64,000 nt of DNA from Sphingobacterium detergens (GCF_003610355.1 NZ_RAPY01000001.1:868001-932000), one strand, 5' to 3'; counted from the first letter of the stretch, positions 27,537 to 36,736 are shown. Made by a program: numbers and translations. The notes: generated by a model not told the origin, from the sequence alone.

Positions 27537-27558
27537 TATAAAGTCTCGGTACTTTATA
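27537..27558. promoter_or_regulatory. Inverted repeat upstream of the monooxygenase gene
   Basis: TATAAAGT and ACTTTATA form a perfect 8-bp inverted repeat around a 6-base spacer, about 120 bases before the monooxygenase start and 80 bases after the transporter stop codon. It lacks a T run and could be an operator or a weak hairpin. Confidence 0.35.
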
Positions 27559-27637
27559 CCGGCATATGAAAGACTGAACACAAAAAATGCTGTAATCGAA
27601 ACTGCAACAAGTACTGAAAGAATTTATAGTTAATGAA

Positions 27638-28333
27638 CTAAGCGATATTTACTCCAAAAAGATGACCTATTAATGCAGTCACACCCATTGCTATGGTACC
27701 CCAAAAACAGATCCTGCCCACAGCAACGCCTATATTTGAGCCCCCTGTTTTTGCAGAAATTGCCCCAAGAATCATTAAAAAAATAATCGTAAAACCATAT
27801 TGTAAATAGACCATCAGCTCAATTGGTGCAAATAATGATACCATAAATGGAAGCACGGCTCCGAGAGCAAAAGAGCCAAATGATGCTATTGCCGCCAACA
27901 GAGGCTTGGCTTGCGTTATTTCATTTATCCCCAATTCATCATGAGCATGAGCCCCTAATGCATCGTGCGCGGTGAGTTCTCGCGCAACTTGCTGTGCTGT
28001 CTCCGGACTTACTCCTCTCTTCCCATATACCTTCGCCAACTCCTGCAACTCTAGCTCTGGCATTTCTTCGAGCTCTTTTTGCTCACGCAATAGATCTGCT
28101 TTTTCAGTATCTTCCTGCGAGCTTACCGAAACGTATTCCCCCGCAGCCATAGACATTGCTCCTGCAATCAAACCTGCCAACGCAGCCAATACAATGGTAT
28201 TCCGATCAGGATTAGCGGCCGCAACTCCAATAACAATACTTGTAGTCGATAACAGTCCATCATTGGCGCCTAATACCGCAGCACGAAGCCAACCCACACG
28301 ATTAACATAATGCTTTTCTAATGGAAGGTGCAT
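27638..28333 (-). CDS. VIT1/CCC1-family iron/manganese transporter
   Basis: The 231-residue membrane protein has the family signature: GWLRAAVLGANDGLLSTTSI in the first membrane segment, IAGAMSMAAGEYVSVSSQED in the second, and an acidic cytoplasmic loop (EKADLLREQKELEEMPELEL) that binds metal in plant VIT1. Three further hydrophobic segments follow. These proteins move Fe2+ or Mn2+ out of the cytosol. It is a single gene on the minus strand with no visible Fur-type box. Confidence 0.93.
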   Translation of the reverse strand: MHLPLEKHYVNRVGWLRAAVLGANDGLLSTTSIVIGVAAANPDRNTIVLAALAGLIAGAMSMAAGEYVSVSSQEDTEKADLLREQKELEEMPELELQELAKVYGKRGVSPETAQQVARELTAHDALGAHAHDELGINEITQAKPLLAAIASFGSFALGAVLPFMVSLFAPIELMVYLQYGFTIIFLMILGAISAKTGGSNIGVAVGRICFWGTIAMGVTALIGHLFGVNIA

Positions 28334-28513
28334 AACTATATGTACGAGTAAAAGATAATTAAATGTACTAAATTATATGATTTTGTGGTAAAGTAATTTC
28401 CAGTCAATACAAAAGAACGTCATACTGTAGCTTCCATTGTAATGTTTTATAACTGTTGTCACAATATGAACAAGCAAAATTTTAGAAAACGTCGGTAAAT
28501 TTCAGTAAAAAGA

Positions 28514-29317
28514 TCAAGAGTAAGCAACCTTCTCCTTTCTAAATCGGATATAATATGTAACCACGTTTAGAAAGATAATAACAGCCGCGATAATAGCGGA
28601 TAAGAAAACAAGGTTATTGTTTTTTGTATTTGCGACTGCAATAGCCATTAAAGCCCAAACTGCTACCAGGCCGAATGTTGGCATATTGCGTCTCCAAATC
28701 ATAAACAAATGGATTAATAACGCTACTGTAAACATAGAAATCGTCCAAACCGTATCCGATAATCCAAATCCATCCCAACGAATCTTGGTTAAATAGGCAG
28801 CAACATTGGCAATTAACGCAACAGAAATCCATCCAGCGTAAATATGGAAAGGTACTTGTAGAAAGATACGGTCTACTATGGTAAAGTGGTTTATGGCATT
28901 TAATGTATTATGAATTATCTTTAACAGTGCTACAAATAGCAAAATCATCAATAAAATAGTGGTAAACGTATAGTCATAAAGCCAGGAGATCACCCATAGA
29001 CTATTTGCTAGACAGGAAATGAGGAACCACCAACCTACCTTTGAAATTATCTTGTCTTTTTCAATTGTTTGCTTGCTAAATGCCCCATAATAAACAACAA
29101 ACCCAAGAAGACCTAAATAAATAAGCGCCCAGATCGAAAATGCATAACCTGCTGGTGTAAATAGATTTTGGTATTTGGCGGATATCGTTGCCATTGTTTG
29201 TCCATTAAATATCCCTGTATTGGAGAGGTAATTAATGATGATAGTTACTAACAATGCGATCCCGTTAATCATTTGAAATATCTTTTTCATATTGCGCTGC
29301 GCTAAATTAAGTTTCAT
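28514..29317 (-). CDS. TspO/MBR-like tryptophan-rich sensory protein homologue
   Basis: The 267-residue polytopic membrane protein (about 7 hydrophobic segments) contains FTPAGYAFSIWALIYLGLLG, which is the 'P.gw.f...W..LY...' core of the TspO/MBR family, and VPFHIYAGWISVALIANVAA. It is longer than classical TspO (about 160 residues), like the extended bacterial form. Met10 (29290) is an alternative start. TspO proteins bind porphyrins; the role of the long form is not established. It stands alone on the minus strand. Confidence 0.75.
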   Translation of the reverse strand: MKLNLAQRNMKKIFQMINGIALLVTIIINYLSNTGIFNGQTMATISAKYQNLFTPAGYAFSIWALIYLGLLGFVVYYGAFSKQTIEKDKIISKVGWWFLISCLANSLWVISWLYDYTFTTILLMILLFVALLKIIHNTLNAINHFTIVDRIFLQVPFHIYAGWISVALIANVAAYLTKIRWDGFGLSDTVWTISMFTVALLIHLFMIWRRNMPTFGLVAVWALMAIAVANTKNNNLVFLSAIIAAVIIFLNVVTYYIRFRKEKVAYS

Positions 29318-29818
29318 AATTACAGAAATTCCTTTTGCTGTCTTGCGAGTAATTATTTAGAGTAAAATTATATCTAGAACTAAATTTAAAAAGACAAATT
29401 TATAGAATTTTTGACACGAGGCTATTTTATATTTTTAAAACTCAGGACAAAATTATAGTCTGATCTACGCTACTAAATCAATGTTTTTTGCTGTTGACAA
29501 AAATACTTATATAGCAAAAAAGCATTAGTTACTGATATAACGATCAATATGATATATAGTGGGGCTTTATCGACACAACAATCAGTTCTTTTAACTACGG
29601 CCTTCCCTACTCTTCTTCTCGACTGTGCGTACAGCCTAAAGTGTACCTGTTAATGTATCAAAAATAAAAATGTCAATTTCTTCTAACGGCTTCATCTGGA
29701 GTTTCAAATTCATCTCCTATCAAGGTCCAAAATAGGTATTAAAATTATCGTTACTGGGTTATATATTTTGTCTATTTAAATCCTCTTTTGTAAATTCAAT
29801 AGCTAGTAAAGCCATATC
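29318..29818. other. Intergenic region with a duplicated leader element
   Basis: No complete gene is visible. Short open stretches on the minus strand around 29676-29740 (for instance IGDEFETPDEAVRRN before a TGA) look like a protein tail. The 53-base element at 29743-29795 resembles 19937-19989 and lies just before the next gene, so it probably holds that gene's promoter. Confidence 0.4.
29743..29795 (+). repeat. 53-bp leader-like repeat, copy B (candidate promoter)
   Basis: Counterpart of 19937-19989. It ends 23 bases before the ATG at 29819. The AT-rich core could contain the -7 region of a Bacteroidota promoter, although no exact TAnnTTTG is present. Confidence 0.55.
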
Positions 29819-30538
29819 ATGAAATTAATTGTAAAAATATTCCAAATCGGTATTGTTATATTGCTTTTGTTGGGATATAAAAACTCGTCATGGGCGAAAG
29901 CTATCACAAAACTAGCAGCAGCAGATTCATTAATCGTATTGCATTTTCAGACAAAAGACTCGCTAGTTTACAGTCAGGACTATTTTGACAATATTCTAAG
30001 AATTCATCCTGAATTTGTATTTGAAGAGACACTTAATCCCACATTAAGCTATCAACTGCAACACGATATCGAGTTCAATAGTGAGGCTGGAAAGGACAAT
30101 TATTGTATGCTCTACTCCTATTTCTTAATGAATGTAAATGGCCAACAGAGATATGCAGCACAGCGCAAAATATTATTTCGCTTATTTTCTAAAGTGAATG
30201 AATTATTTGCTTTTATTGAACAAGGAGGCACATATTTTGGACATCAACAGAAAAGATTGCTTGCGGAAGTGGAATATGCGATCTACCTGATGCCCAAAGA
30301 TAAAAGCGAGCTTCGAAAAACATACGATATCAACAAACAAAAGCAGCTGTATATTTAGGGGCTTAGACAGCTCGTAGCTGATGAAGTAGCAAATAATGAG
30401 GGAATTGAACCTCAGCGGAAGTCAAGCCAAATCAAACGGCTTTACAAAATAGTAGATGACATAAATCTGTTAATAACAGATAATTTCCTATTGAGAAGAT
30501 TGCAGAATTTTCAAAGCAATTATTACGAATATTATTGA
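29819..30538 (+). CDS. Secreted hypothetical protein with an in-frame TAG near its C-terminus
   Basis: The first stop (TAG, 30356-30358) gives 179 residues with a signal peptide (IFQIGIVILLLLGYKNSSWA). The same frame then runs on without interruption for 59 more codons to TGA at 30536-30538, with protein-like content (LRQLVADEVANNEG, IKRLYKIVDDINLL, LLRRLQNFQSNYY). The simplest reading is a 239-residue ancestral protein shortened by a nonsense mutation. No domain is recognised. The N-terminal form ending at 30358 may still be made. Confidence 0.6.
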
Positions 30539-30582
30539 CGTTAAAAGGCATCAAATAAAATTACTGTTAGTGTATTAAAAGG

Positions 30583-31146
30583 CTACATACCGGGAGGAGT
30601 GCGATAAGTCATGATTTCCGTACCATTAGACTTTTTCACAATCTCCTTTGTATTTCTAAGTATTAATGTATGACTTCCAAGTTTGCTATATGATACAAAG
30701 TCTCCATCGGGAGTTTGTTTGCAGACAACAAACATATGCCAACCACCGTCTGCCGGAAGTGAGATAATCACTTTTCTCCCAGATCTCAATTCATTTTCTA
30801 TCGTTTGAAAAAGGCTGTCCATCGGAAAGGTTGCATCACGAGGCAAAACAAATTTTTGAGAAAAAATAATACCGTATAATTCTTTATTGTCAAAATCACG
30901 AAAAGAACCATCAGTTTTGTTCTGCCATTCATTTTGTAAGTCGTAAAAATTAAAATCCACCACTTTATAATACTTTAGTACCATTTCGACAGCAGATGGG
31001 ATGCAGGACATTTGAAAAAGTTGGTTGTGGTTATTTATGACAGTATCAAAAAACTCAAACTCATCCTTTTTTTGTGTTTGAGCCTCCGCGTGAGAAACAA
31101 AAGATGTGAATATTACCACAACTAAACTAAAGAGAACTTTTTTCAT
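30583..31146 (-). CDS. Secreted C39-like (papain-fold) cysteine peptidase
   Basis: The 187-residue protein has a signal peptide (MKKVLFSLVVVIFTSFVSHA). MSCIPSAVEMVLKYYKV (Cys near residue 47) matches the catalytic Cys helix of C39-type peptidases, and ADGGWHMFVVCKQTPDG supplies a His in the expected later position; DFNFYDLQNEW fits the following helix. C39-like proteases cleave leader peptides or act as free secreted enzymes. A tandem degenerate copy precedes it on the same strand, so the pair arose by local duplication. Substrate unknown. Confidence 0.75.
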   Translation of the reverse strand: MKKVLFSLVVVIFTSFVSHAEAQTQKKDEFEFFDTVINNHNQLFQMSCIPSAVEMVLKYYKVVDFNFYDLQNEWQNKTDGSFRDFDNKELYGIIFSQKFVLPRDATFPMDSLFQTIENELRSGRKVIISLPADGGWHMFVVCKQTPDGDFVSYSKLGSHTLILRNTKEIVKKSNGTEIMTYRTPPGM

Positions 31147-31192
31147 AATTTAAATTATTTTTGATTATCACACAAGACATGCTGACATCTCT

Positions 31193-31755
31193 CTACATAT
31201 GAGGCGGAATGCTGTACGTCATGATTTCTGTACCGTTAGACTTTTTTACAATTTCTTTTGTATTTCTAAGTATCGTTGTATGGCTACCTAATTTGCTGTA
31301 AGAAACAAATTCGCCATCCGGAGTCTTTTTATATACGAGAAATATGGACCAGCCTGTTTCCACCTGAAGTGCTATAATTACCTTTTTACCAGATTTCAAT
31401 TCATTTTCTATCGTTTGAAAAAGACTGTCCATTGGAAAACTTTCATCTCGTGGCAAATTAAATTTCTGATAAAAAGCAATTCCGTAAAATTCCTTTTTGT
31501 CAAAGTCACGGAAAGAACCGTCCGTTTTATTTTGCCACTTAATTTGTAAGTCATAGAAATTAAAATCTACCGCTTTGCAATACTTTAGCACCATTTCAAT
31601 GGCTGAAGGGATACCTGAAGCCGGAAAGATTTGATTGTGGTTATTTACAACAGTATCAAAAAAATCGTAATCGTTGTTATTTTTTTTTGTGCGTTCGCAT
31701 GAAAAATAACCGACGTGGTTATTAACAAGACTAAACTAAAGAGCATCTTTTTCAT
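31193..31755 (-). pseudogene. Degenerate tandem copy of the C39-like peptidase
   Basis: The first ATG (31753-31755) begins a signal peptide like that of the neighbour (MKKMLFSLVLLITTSVIFHA). At about codon 25 the frame is broken in a run of nine A (one A short of the number needed to join the rest), so the downstream part is open only from the internal Met at 31594 (133 residues). The alignable positions differ at both catalytic sites: the Cys helix reads ASGIPSAIEMV (Gly for Cys) and the His segment reads GWSIFLVYKKTPDG (Ser for His). The copy is thus frameshifted and catalytically dead. Confidence 0.8.
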
Positions 31756-32113
31756 AACTTAACTTATTTTTGATTAATTGGGCCTCTACGTAGTAGATAA
31801 AAACTTTATTGTTTCAGCATATCCCATCTTGTTCTTTTTTGGTTTATCTTGATCTTAATTGTTTATCAATGATTTTTACCTGCGTTTATTACCAAGACTG
31901 GTCCTTATTGGATCATCAACCTTTCGCAAAATGATGTACGGAAGCAACAAAATGGAACTACCGGTTTCTAAATCTTCATGGGTTATCTAATGTTTTTTTA
32001 AATATCGTTTACTGTTATAGAAAAATACATTAAAAACAAAAACTTTAGTAGCCTTTCTGTTTCAATATGTTGTCGATTTTTATCATTATTAATCGGTGTG
32101 TCGGATCTTAAAT

Positions 32114-32210
32114 CTACAAAGTAGCTATGGACTTAGAGGTATTATAGTCTATCTGCAAACCCTCCATTTTTTGTTTAGCATCCTCAAAGGAGAGGAACCA
32201 ATTTATTATT
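32114..32210 (-). pseudogene. Possible IS3-family transposase tail
   Basis: Minus-strand frame reads NWFLSFEDAKQKMEGLQIDY followed by N and a diverged tail to TAG (32114-32116). The 'WFLSLEDA...IE.W..DYN' pattern is typical of IS3-family transposase C-termini. The usual 'RPHSSL' after DYN is lost, and upstream frames are broken. Confidence 0.45.
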
Positions 32211-32489
32211 TAGGTATTTATTGCGAGAACCTCCTATAAACTATTTGAAATACGTATTACCCGTTGGCTATTCGCTATCACTAATAATCCCCTCCTAGGA
32301 CAATTTTAGCATTTAAAACTGTCCATGTTATCTGCAGTTATTTTAGCGGATTTTTGGAAATTTCATTATTAAACTTTACAAGCTCATTTAATTTCTGAAT
32401 AATTTCATTCATTACTGAACTAGAAAATAAGGTATTCTTACCATATACTTCATTTCTTATTTCAAAATTACCATTGAAGTTAACAACGG

Positions 32490-32569
32490 AATGTGGAACA
32501 TCTGATTTTATAGATTATAACGTTAAAATAACTCCAGCACAAGGCGGTCTTACACCACCTGATTTATAA
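32490..32569 (+). pseudogene. Short protein C-terminus remnant
   Basis: The + strand frame reads ECGTSDFIDYNVKITPAQGG then LTPPDL and TAA at 32567-32569. The Pro/Gly-rich ending looks like a real protein terminus, but no family is recognised and no start codon is present. It is followed at once by the large hairpin at 32576-32652. Confidence 0.3.
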
Positions 32570-32575
32570 CATATT

Positions 32576-32652
32576 AAAAGCCTAGACTAAGCCTATGCAT
32601 TGCCTCCGACTAGTGTTCAACTTTTTGGGGGCAATGCACAATCTAGGCTTTT
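32576..32652. terminator. Nested inverted repeat, likely bidirectional terminator or structured RNA
   Basis: AAAAGCCTAGA (32576-32586) pairs perfectly with TCTAGGCTTTT (32642-32652); inside, TGCATTGCCTCC (32596-32607) pairs with GGGGGCAATGCA (32627-32638) with one wobble. The A run on the left and T run on the right make it a terminator in both directions. It lies between two convergent protein-tail remnants, which supports that role. The two-tier stem is longer than needed for termination. Confidence 0.65.
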
Positions 32653-32665
32653 ACTATTGGATCAA

Positions 32666-32815
32666 CTACTCCCCTGTTCCCAAGATCTTAGGTAAATAGT
32701 CTAACGTTAGTGGATCTCTGTCTTTTAAATATTTTTCCACATTCTCCGGAATCCATTTTTCTTTAAAATTTGAATTATCAGGACAATAATTACGTGACCC
32801 TAGATTATATTTTTA
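32666..32815 (-). pseudogene. Protein C-terminus remnant converging on the hairpin
   Basis: The minus-strand frame from about 32815 reads NLGSRNYCPDNSNFKEKWIP then EKYLKDRDPLTLDYLPKIL and ends GTGE with TAG at 32666-32668. An in-frame stop precedes it, so only about 46 residues remain. No family recognised; it may be the end of a toxin or immunity gene. Confidence 0.35.
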
Positions 32816-32974
32816 AGGTACAATAAAGGAACAGCATTACTTAGAAAAGAAGCCTTCTACATCGAGAAAGCAACAATGCATACACCTTTTTAAACACCTT
32901 ACTTTTAGCTATTTTAACACTAGCTGAATTCTGTGGGCGATTGCTTACAAAAGGGCGATGAGGCAAATTGAAGT

Positions 32975-33889
32975 TTAATGGAGACTGATTGTTTTACAAT
33001 AGGCTTCCTCAAGAACTTTCAATCGCCCCCTTTTTATTGCAATTTTCGCAACAAGATTTAAAATAGGTTCTACAATTTTCATTGCTCCTGTCATCTTGGA
33101 ATTATTCAGATAAATAAACAAAGCAAGATCTGAAAACTTTTTTGGTATTCCGCTCCTGTTTGTAAGACCATCCTTTGCCAGTCCCAAAAGAATAAGTGAA
33201 GCCTGTTCAAATTCAATATTTCCAGGATCTATGGTTGTCCGCAACCGACACAGACCTTTAGACTTGTTGTTAAAAAGATGAGTCTCATTGGCTGCTATAA
33301 CTATTTGGTCTCCCGGCTTTAGTTGGTAACGTTTACCGTCCTTGCCCACTTCCAGTTCACCTTCTAAAATTTCAAACTTCTCCGAAAATAACGTATGATA
33401 ATGCCACGGCGTTTTTGCTCCAGGGAGTAGATCACACTCACTTACTGTAGGGCCACCGTTGACCGCAGATTGAACTAAATCGAAGGATATTTGATGATGA
33501 GAACTGCTTTTTTGTCTTTTTTGCATAAGAAGTACTGGACCTATTATAATGCAGATCGCTACGGCGATCAGATGAGCTATGCCATGCTGCCAATCGCTTC
33601 CATCTTTGATCATTACGATCATGAGATCACCCAGGGGTACTACAGTAGCTGCGAGCAGTGCTATGGCCAGCGCCTTTCTTTGTTTTGTCAATACTAAAAG
33701 CACGAGGAGAATACCCGAAAATAGATCTCGGATTCCTTTTATATAATGAAAAGAAAAATCATTGTTGGTATTCGTCACGATACCATAATCAAACTCGGCC
33801 CTCAATGGCGAAACCAAAAATCTCATACCGATAAACAATAGTCCCAAACCGGTTAAAAATGAGATAATGTAACAAATTCTAGTTGTCAT
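32975..33889 (-). CDS. DUF4267-like membrane domain fused to a cupin domain
   Basis: The 304-residue protein starts with about four membrane segments (residues 1-125, for instance GLGLLFIGMRFLVSPLRAEF and AIALLAATVVPLGDLMIVM), resembling DUF4267 proteins. From about residue 150 it has a cupin: PWHYHTLFSEKFEILEGELE with metal-binding His-x-His, then YQLKPGDQIVIAANETHLF with the last His. A C-terminal helical extension follows. The fusion suggests a membrane-tethered cupin; the substrate is unknown. A Crp/Fnr gene lies just upstream on the same strand and may control it. Confidence 0.75.
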   Translation of the reverse strand: MTTRICYIISFLTGLGLLFIGMRFLVSPLRAEFDYGIVTNTNNDFSFHYIKGIRDLFSGILLVLLVLTKQRKALAIALLAATVVPLGDLMIVMIKDGSDWQHGIAHLIAVAICIIIGPVLLMQKRQKSSSHHQISFDLVQSAVNGGPTVSECDLLPGAKTPWHYHTLFSEKFEILEGELEVGKDGKRYQLKPGDQIVIAANETHLFNNKSKGLCRLRTTIDPGNIEFEQASLILLGLAKDGLTNRSGIPKKFSDLALFIYLNNSKMTGAMKIVEPILNLVAKIAIKRGRLKVLEEAYCKTISLH

Positions 33890-33960
33890 AATTTTATCTT
33901 TTTGTTTGACAACAAAGTTATTTGTAGGGTCATTAGGTTTCGTGCACCTGGGTTAATAAA

Positions 33961-34539
33961 TTAGTCACGTTGTGTATTTCTCTTTCGTATACGGCTTAAT
34001 GACTGGGGCTTTACACCGACGTAAGAGGCAATATAATATTGAGGAATCCTTTGTACCAGTTCAGGATATTCTTTTATAAATTTTTCATAACGAATTTCAG
34101 GTGAATCCGTATAAAAAGAATTAAGGCCCCGAAGGGTTTGAACAAAAACCTGTTCTATGACCAATCTACCAAAACGCTCTCCATTCCTGATCTCAGCATA
34201 AAATAGTTGAAGATCATTATAGGAAATTACAAATAGCGTACAATCTTCCAAAGCTTGAATCGCCTGCCTTGAAGGCTTTTGCGGGATAAAGCTTTCATTG
34301 TTGCAGACAAAATCCATTTCTTTACCAAATCCGTATGTTTTCTCTTCCCCATCGTGGTTGATATAATATTGCACAACACCACTGATAATAAAACCTACCT
34401 GGCGACAAACTTCTCCTTCGGCCAAAAAGTATTCTCCTTTACCATATTTCTTTTCCCTAAAAAGTCGTGAAATAAGATCCTTATCTGATTGATCAATGGC
34501 TATGGTGCTTGCAATCGTTCCTAATAATAGGTCTATCAT
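33961..34539 (-). CDS. Crp/Fnr-family transcriptional regulator
   Basis: The 192-residue protein has a cyclic-nucleotide-binding-like beta roll (GKGEYFLAEGEVCRQVGFII, residues about 32-52) and a C-terminal helix-turn-helix IPQYYIASYVGVKPQSLSRI. The Arg-Ser contact motif for cAMP is not evident, as in most Bacteroidota members of this family. It lies 71 bases upstream of the cupin gene on the same strand, which is its likely target or operon partner. Confidence 0.9.
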   Translation of the reverse strand: MIDLLLGTIASTIAIDQSDKDLISRLFREKKYGKGEYFLAEGEVCRQVGFIISGVVQYYINHDGEEKTYGFGKEMDFVCNNESFIPQKPSRQAIQALEDCTLFVISYNDLQLFYAEIRNGERFGRLVIEQVFVQTLRGLNSFYTDSPEIRYEKFIKEYPELVQRIPQYYIASYVGVKPQSLSRIRKRNTQRD

Positions 34540-34696
34540 AACAATTTGGATTTGTAAGGAAACTCAAACGCTGTTCTCATCTTAAAAAATCAAAATACGA
34601 AAACATGCTTTAAACTGCAATCTTTTTTTCGTGAGTTACTGGCGGGAGATATGATCGATAAAACTTTATCAGTCAAATCAAGTTTAAATAATAGGG

Positions 34697-34727
34697 AAAG
34701 TCAGCAAATTTTAAATTTGCCGACTTT
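34697..34727. terminator. Bidirectional intrinsic terminator candidate
   Basis: AAAGTCAGCAAATT pairs with AATTTGCCGACTTT with one mismatch, flanked by A and T runs. It lies between the esterase stop (34809) and the Crp/Fnr start region, both on the minus strand, so it would end the esterase transcript. Confidence 0.65.
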
Positions 34728-34808
34728 TCATTTGAAAAGTTAGGAGCTAATTTCAAAAAGATCGACTACTTATAGAACTCCCTTTTTTCGCGTTCCGATG
34801 TCCAGCAT

Positions 34809-36053
34809 TTAGTTTCTCTGTCTTATTTTGCTATTTAATTCTTCAAGTTTCGTTTTTGCGGTATTATTAGTTGGAGAAAGTGTCAAGATTTTTTCATAAC
34901 ACTTTTTTGCTTTATTAATATATCCCCTGACGGTGTAGGCCTCGGCTAAGCTATCCCATACATTTATTGATTGCGGATAATTTTTCGTATTCAGCTCAAA
35001 AATAGAAATTGCTATATCAGGTAGTTCTCTATCATAAAGGGCAACATATCCAATAGTATTTACAAAACTTTGGTCCGGTTTAGTATCAAAGAAAAGTTCC
35101 TTTTTTATTTTCGCACTGTAATTTACCAATATATAGGGGTCTTTTGTTACTTCGTTTATATCAATATTAAATGGTTCGAAGAGATATCGAAGGCCATAAT
35201 ATGTGGCAGGAATTGTTACTGTTAAATGCTTTTCGTCTTCAAAATATCTAAAGTCTACCCTCAGATCTGGAGATTTGTTCTCTTTCAGTAATTTATAAAA
35301 TTGATTTCCCCACTGATAATGCCTCTTATCCTCCTGCATATTATTGGCCAATGCAATATATATTCTAGCTTTTAGGTCAACTCGATTCTCTAATACTTCT
35401 TTACTTCTTTTCCCAATATAATTATGATCCCAAAACCAAGAAGGGTCGATAAGTAAGTAATAACTAAACAGCTGTGGATTTTCTAATAGGCAATGTAACG
35501 CAAATAGTCCACCCAATGAGTGGCCGATAATCATGCTTTGCGGAACGGTTCTGAAAGATTTATTTATTTCCACCATTAGTTCATTCTCCATAAAACGCAT
35601 GAAATCATCAGCTTTTCCGCTACTTTTAAATGCAGAAATATCTTCTCTATCCAAATAATTCAATGAATTTGTAGGAGTGAAATTCTTCGTTCTATCCGTG
35701 TTTTCTATTGAAACAATAATAAGTTCTGGGATTTGTAACTTAAGATTTGCATCTGAATGCATCGATTGTGCAATCCCCGACACTTCCAAAAACTTACTCC
35801 TGTCCCCATCTAAAACATAAGCAACGATGTATTTTTTGTCGATATTGTTTTTATAGGAAGCCGGTAAATAAACAGAATAATTTCTGCTTTCATTAAGTAT
35901 TTTAGAGTTTATCGTATAGCGTTGTCCAAGCATTAAAAAATTGTCATGTGATTGCGCAAAAGAATTGCTAAGGCTAAAAATAAAAAAACAAATTATTGTG
36001 GTTATAGTTCGGCCCGTCAGTATAATGCTGGAAATCATCCGTATTGTTGCCAT
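34809..36053 (-). CDS. Secreted esterase (PF00756-type alpha/beta hydrolase) with C-terminal TPR-like repeats
   Basis: The 414-residue protein has a signal peptide (ending near SNSFAQ). The esterase domain shows YSVYLPASYKNNIDKKYIVA, the nucleophile elbow GHSLGGLFALH, DPSWFWDHNYIG, and a late His in FEDEKHLTVTIPATYY. The last 80 residues (INVWDSLAEAYTVRGYINKA, KKCYEKILTLSPTN) form one or two TPR units. Fusions of this esterase type with TPR tails are frequent in Bacteroidota and resemble siderophore esterases, though no siderophore genes are near. It is a single gene. Confidence 0.88.
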   Translation of the reverse strand: MATIRMISSIILTGRTITTIICFFIFSLSNSFAQSHDNFLMLGQRYTINSKILNESRNYSVYLPASYKNNIDKKYIVAYVLDGDRSKFLEVSGIAQSMHSDANLKLQIPELIIVSIENTDRTKNFTPTNSLNYLDREDISAFKSSGKADDFMRFMENELMVEINKSFRTVPQSMIIGHSLGGLFALHCLLENPQLFSYYLLIDPSWFWDHNYIGKRSKEVLENRVDLKARIYIALANNMQEDKRHYQWGNQFYKLLKENKSPDLRVDFRYFEDEKHLTVTIPATYYGLRYLFEPFNIDINEVTKDPYILVNYSAKIKKELFFDTKPDQSFVNTIGYVALYDRELPDIAISIFELNTKNYPQSINVWDSLAEAYTVRGYINKAKKCYEKILTLSPTNNTAKTKLEELNSKIRQRN

Positions 36054-36318
36054 TAAAAAGGATTAAATAGATCTTATAATTACAAGTAAGCTTTAAATTT
36101 ATGTAAAAATTTTAGAATTATGAATATGTTTCAGCACGCCGAAAATCTAACTACAAAAAATGAAGGGGAATTTATATTGTGTCTTATTTCAAAAATTGAC
36201 AACTGCATCATTGCAAAATAAAATTCAATTAGGGCCAGATAAAATAGGGCTTAGCCGGTGGACGATGGCGAGTTGTCTATTACTAAAGCTTATTTTTCAT
36301 AAAAACCACTGATAACAG

Positions 36319-36639
36319 CTATATTTTAGTTGTACTTTCCTTGCTAATATTGCTTAGCAGACAAGTAAATTCTTCGTCATAATACTTGAAAAATACATAC
36401 TGCCCTACACCGGTACATTCCTTTTCTACAACATATATTTTTTCTATATGGCTATTTAAAGCCTGATATTTCTGTGCAAGAACAGAAAGCAATTTTGATT
36501 CTAAAACTGTCAACTTATTCATAGCTATACTAAAGCTCATAGATTTTCTAAATAATACGGCATTATTTTTCAATTGCCTTAGGAGACTTATAATCATAAT
36601 ACTAGGCATAAACAATATGATTACAAGTAGATTTTTCAT
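36319..36639 (-). CDS. Small membrane-anchored hypothetical protein
   Basis: The frame opens at 36651, but Met at 36639 gives MKNLLVIILFMPSIMIISLL, a single N-terminal membrane segment, and 106 residues in all. The remainder is soluble with one Cys pair (KECTGVGQ, FTCLLS). No family recognised. It follows the DUF4240-like gene on the same strand. Confidence 0.5.
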   Translation of the reverse strand: MKNLLVIILFMPSIMIISLLRQLKNNAVLFRKSMSFSIAMNKLTVLESKLLSVLAQKYQALNSHIEKIYVVEKECTGVGQYVFFKYYDEEFTCLLSNISKESTTKI

Positions 36640-36736
36640 ACTGTACGCCATTAATTTCTATTTTAGCTAACGTTTTACATGCAGAATACCGTTCTTCTCC
36701 GCCACTATCAAATTTGTTGTTCTATACGTCGGAGTT

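Larger units (their letters stand above)
31756..32974. other. 1.2-kb gene-poor region with gene remnants and a long hairpin
   Basis: No complete gene is visible. The stretch holds an IS3-like tail (32114-32210, minus), a + strand protein tail ending at 32569, a nested inverted repeat (32576-32652) and a minus-strand protein tail ending at 32666. The rest (31756-32113, 32211-32480, 32820-32974) shows no supported feature. Confidence 0.5.

Noticed and set aside
26601-30358. Two in-frame TAG codons suggested amber recoding.
   Set aside because: TAG is the normal terminator of several intact genes here (for example at 5708, 9113 and 59930), and no suppressor tRNA is visible, so nonsense mutations are the simpler reading.
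36055-36072. 18-bp identity with 43869-43886 (both adjoin gene ends or starts).
   Set aside because: Short and A-rich; could be chance, although its place beside other duplicated fragments was noted.
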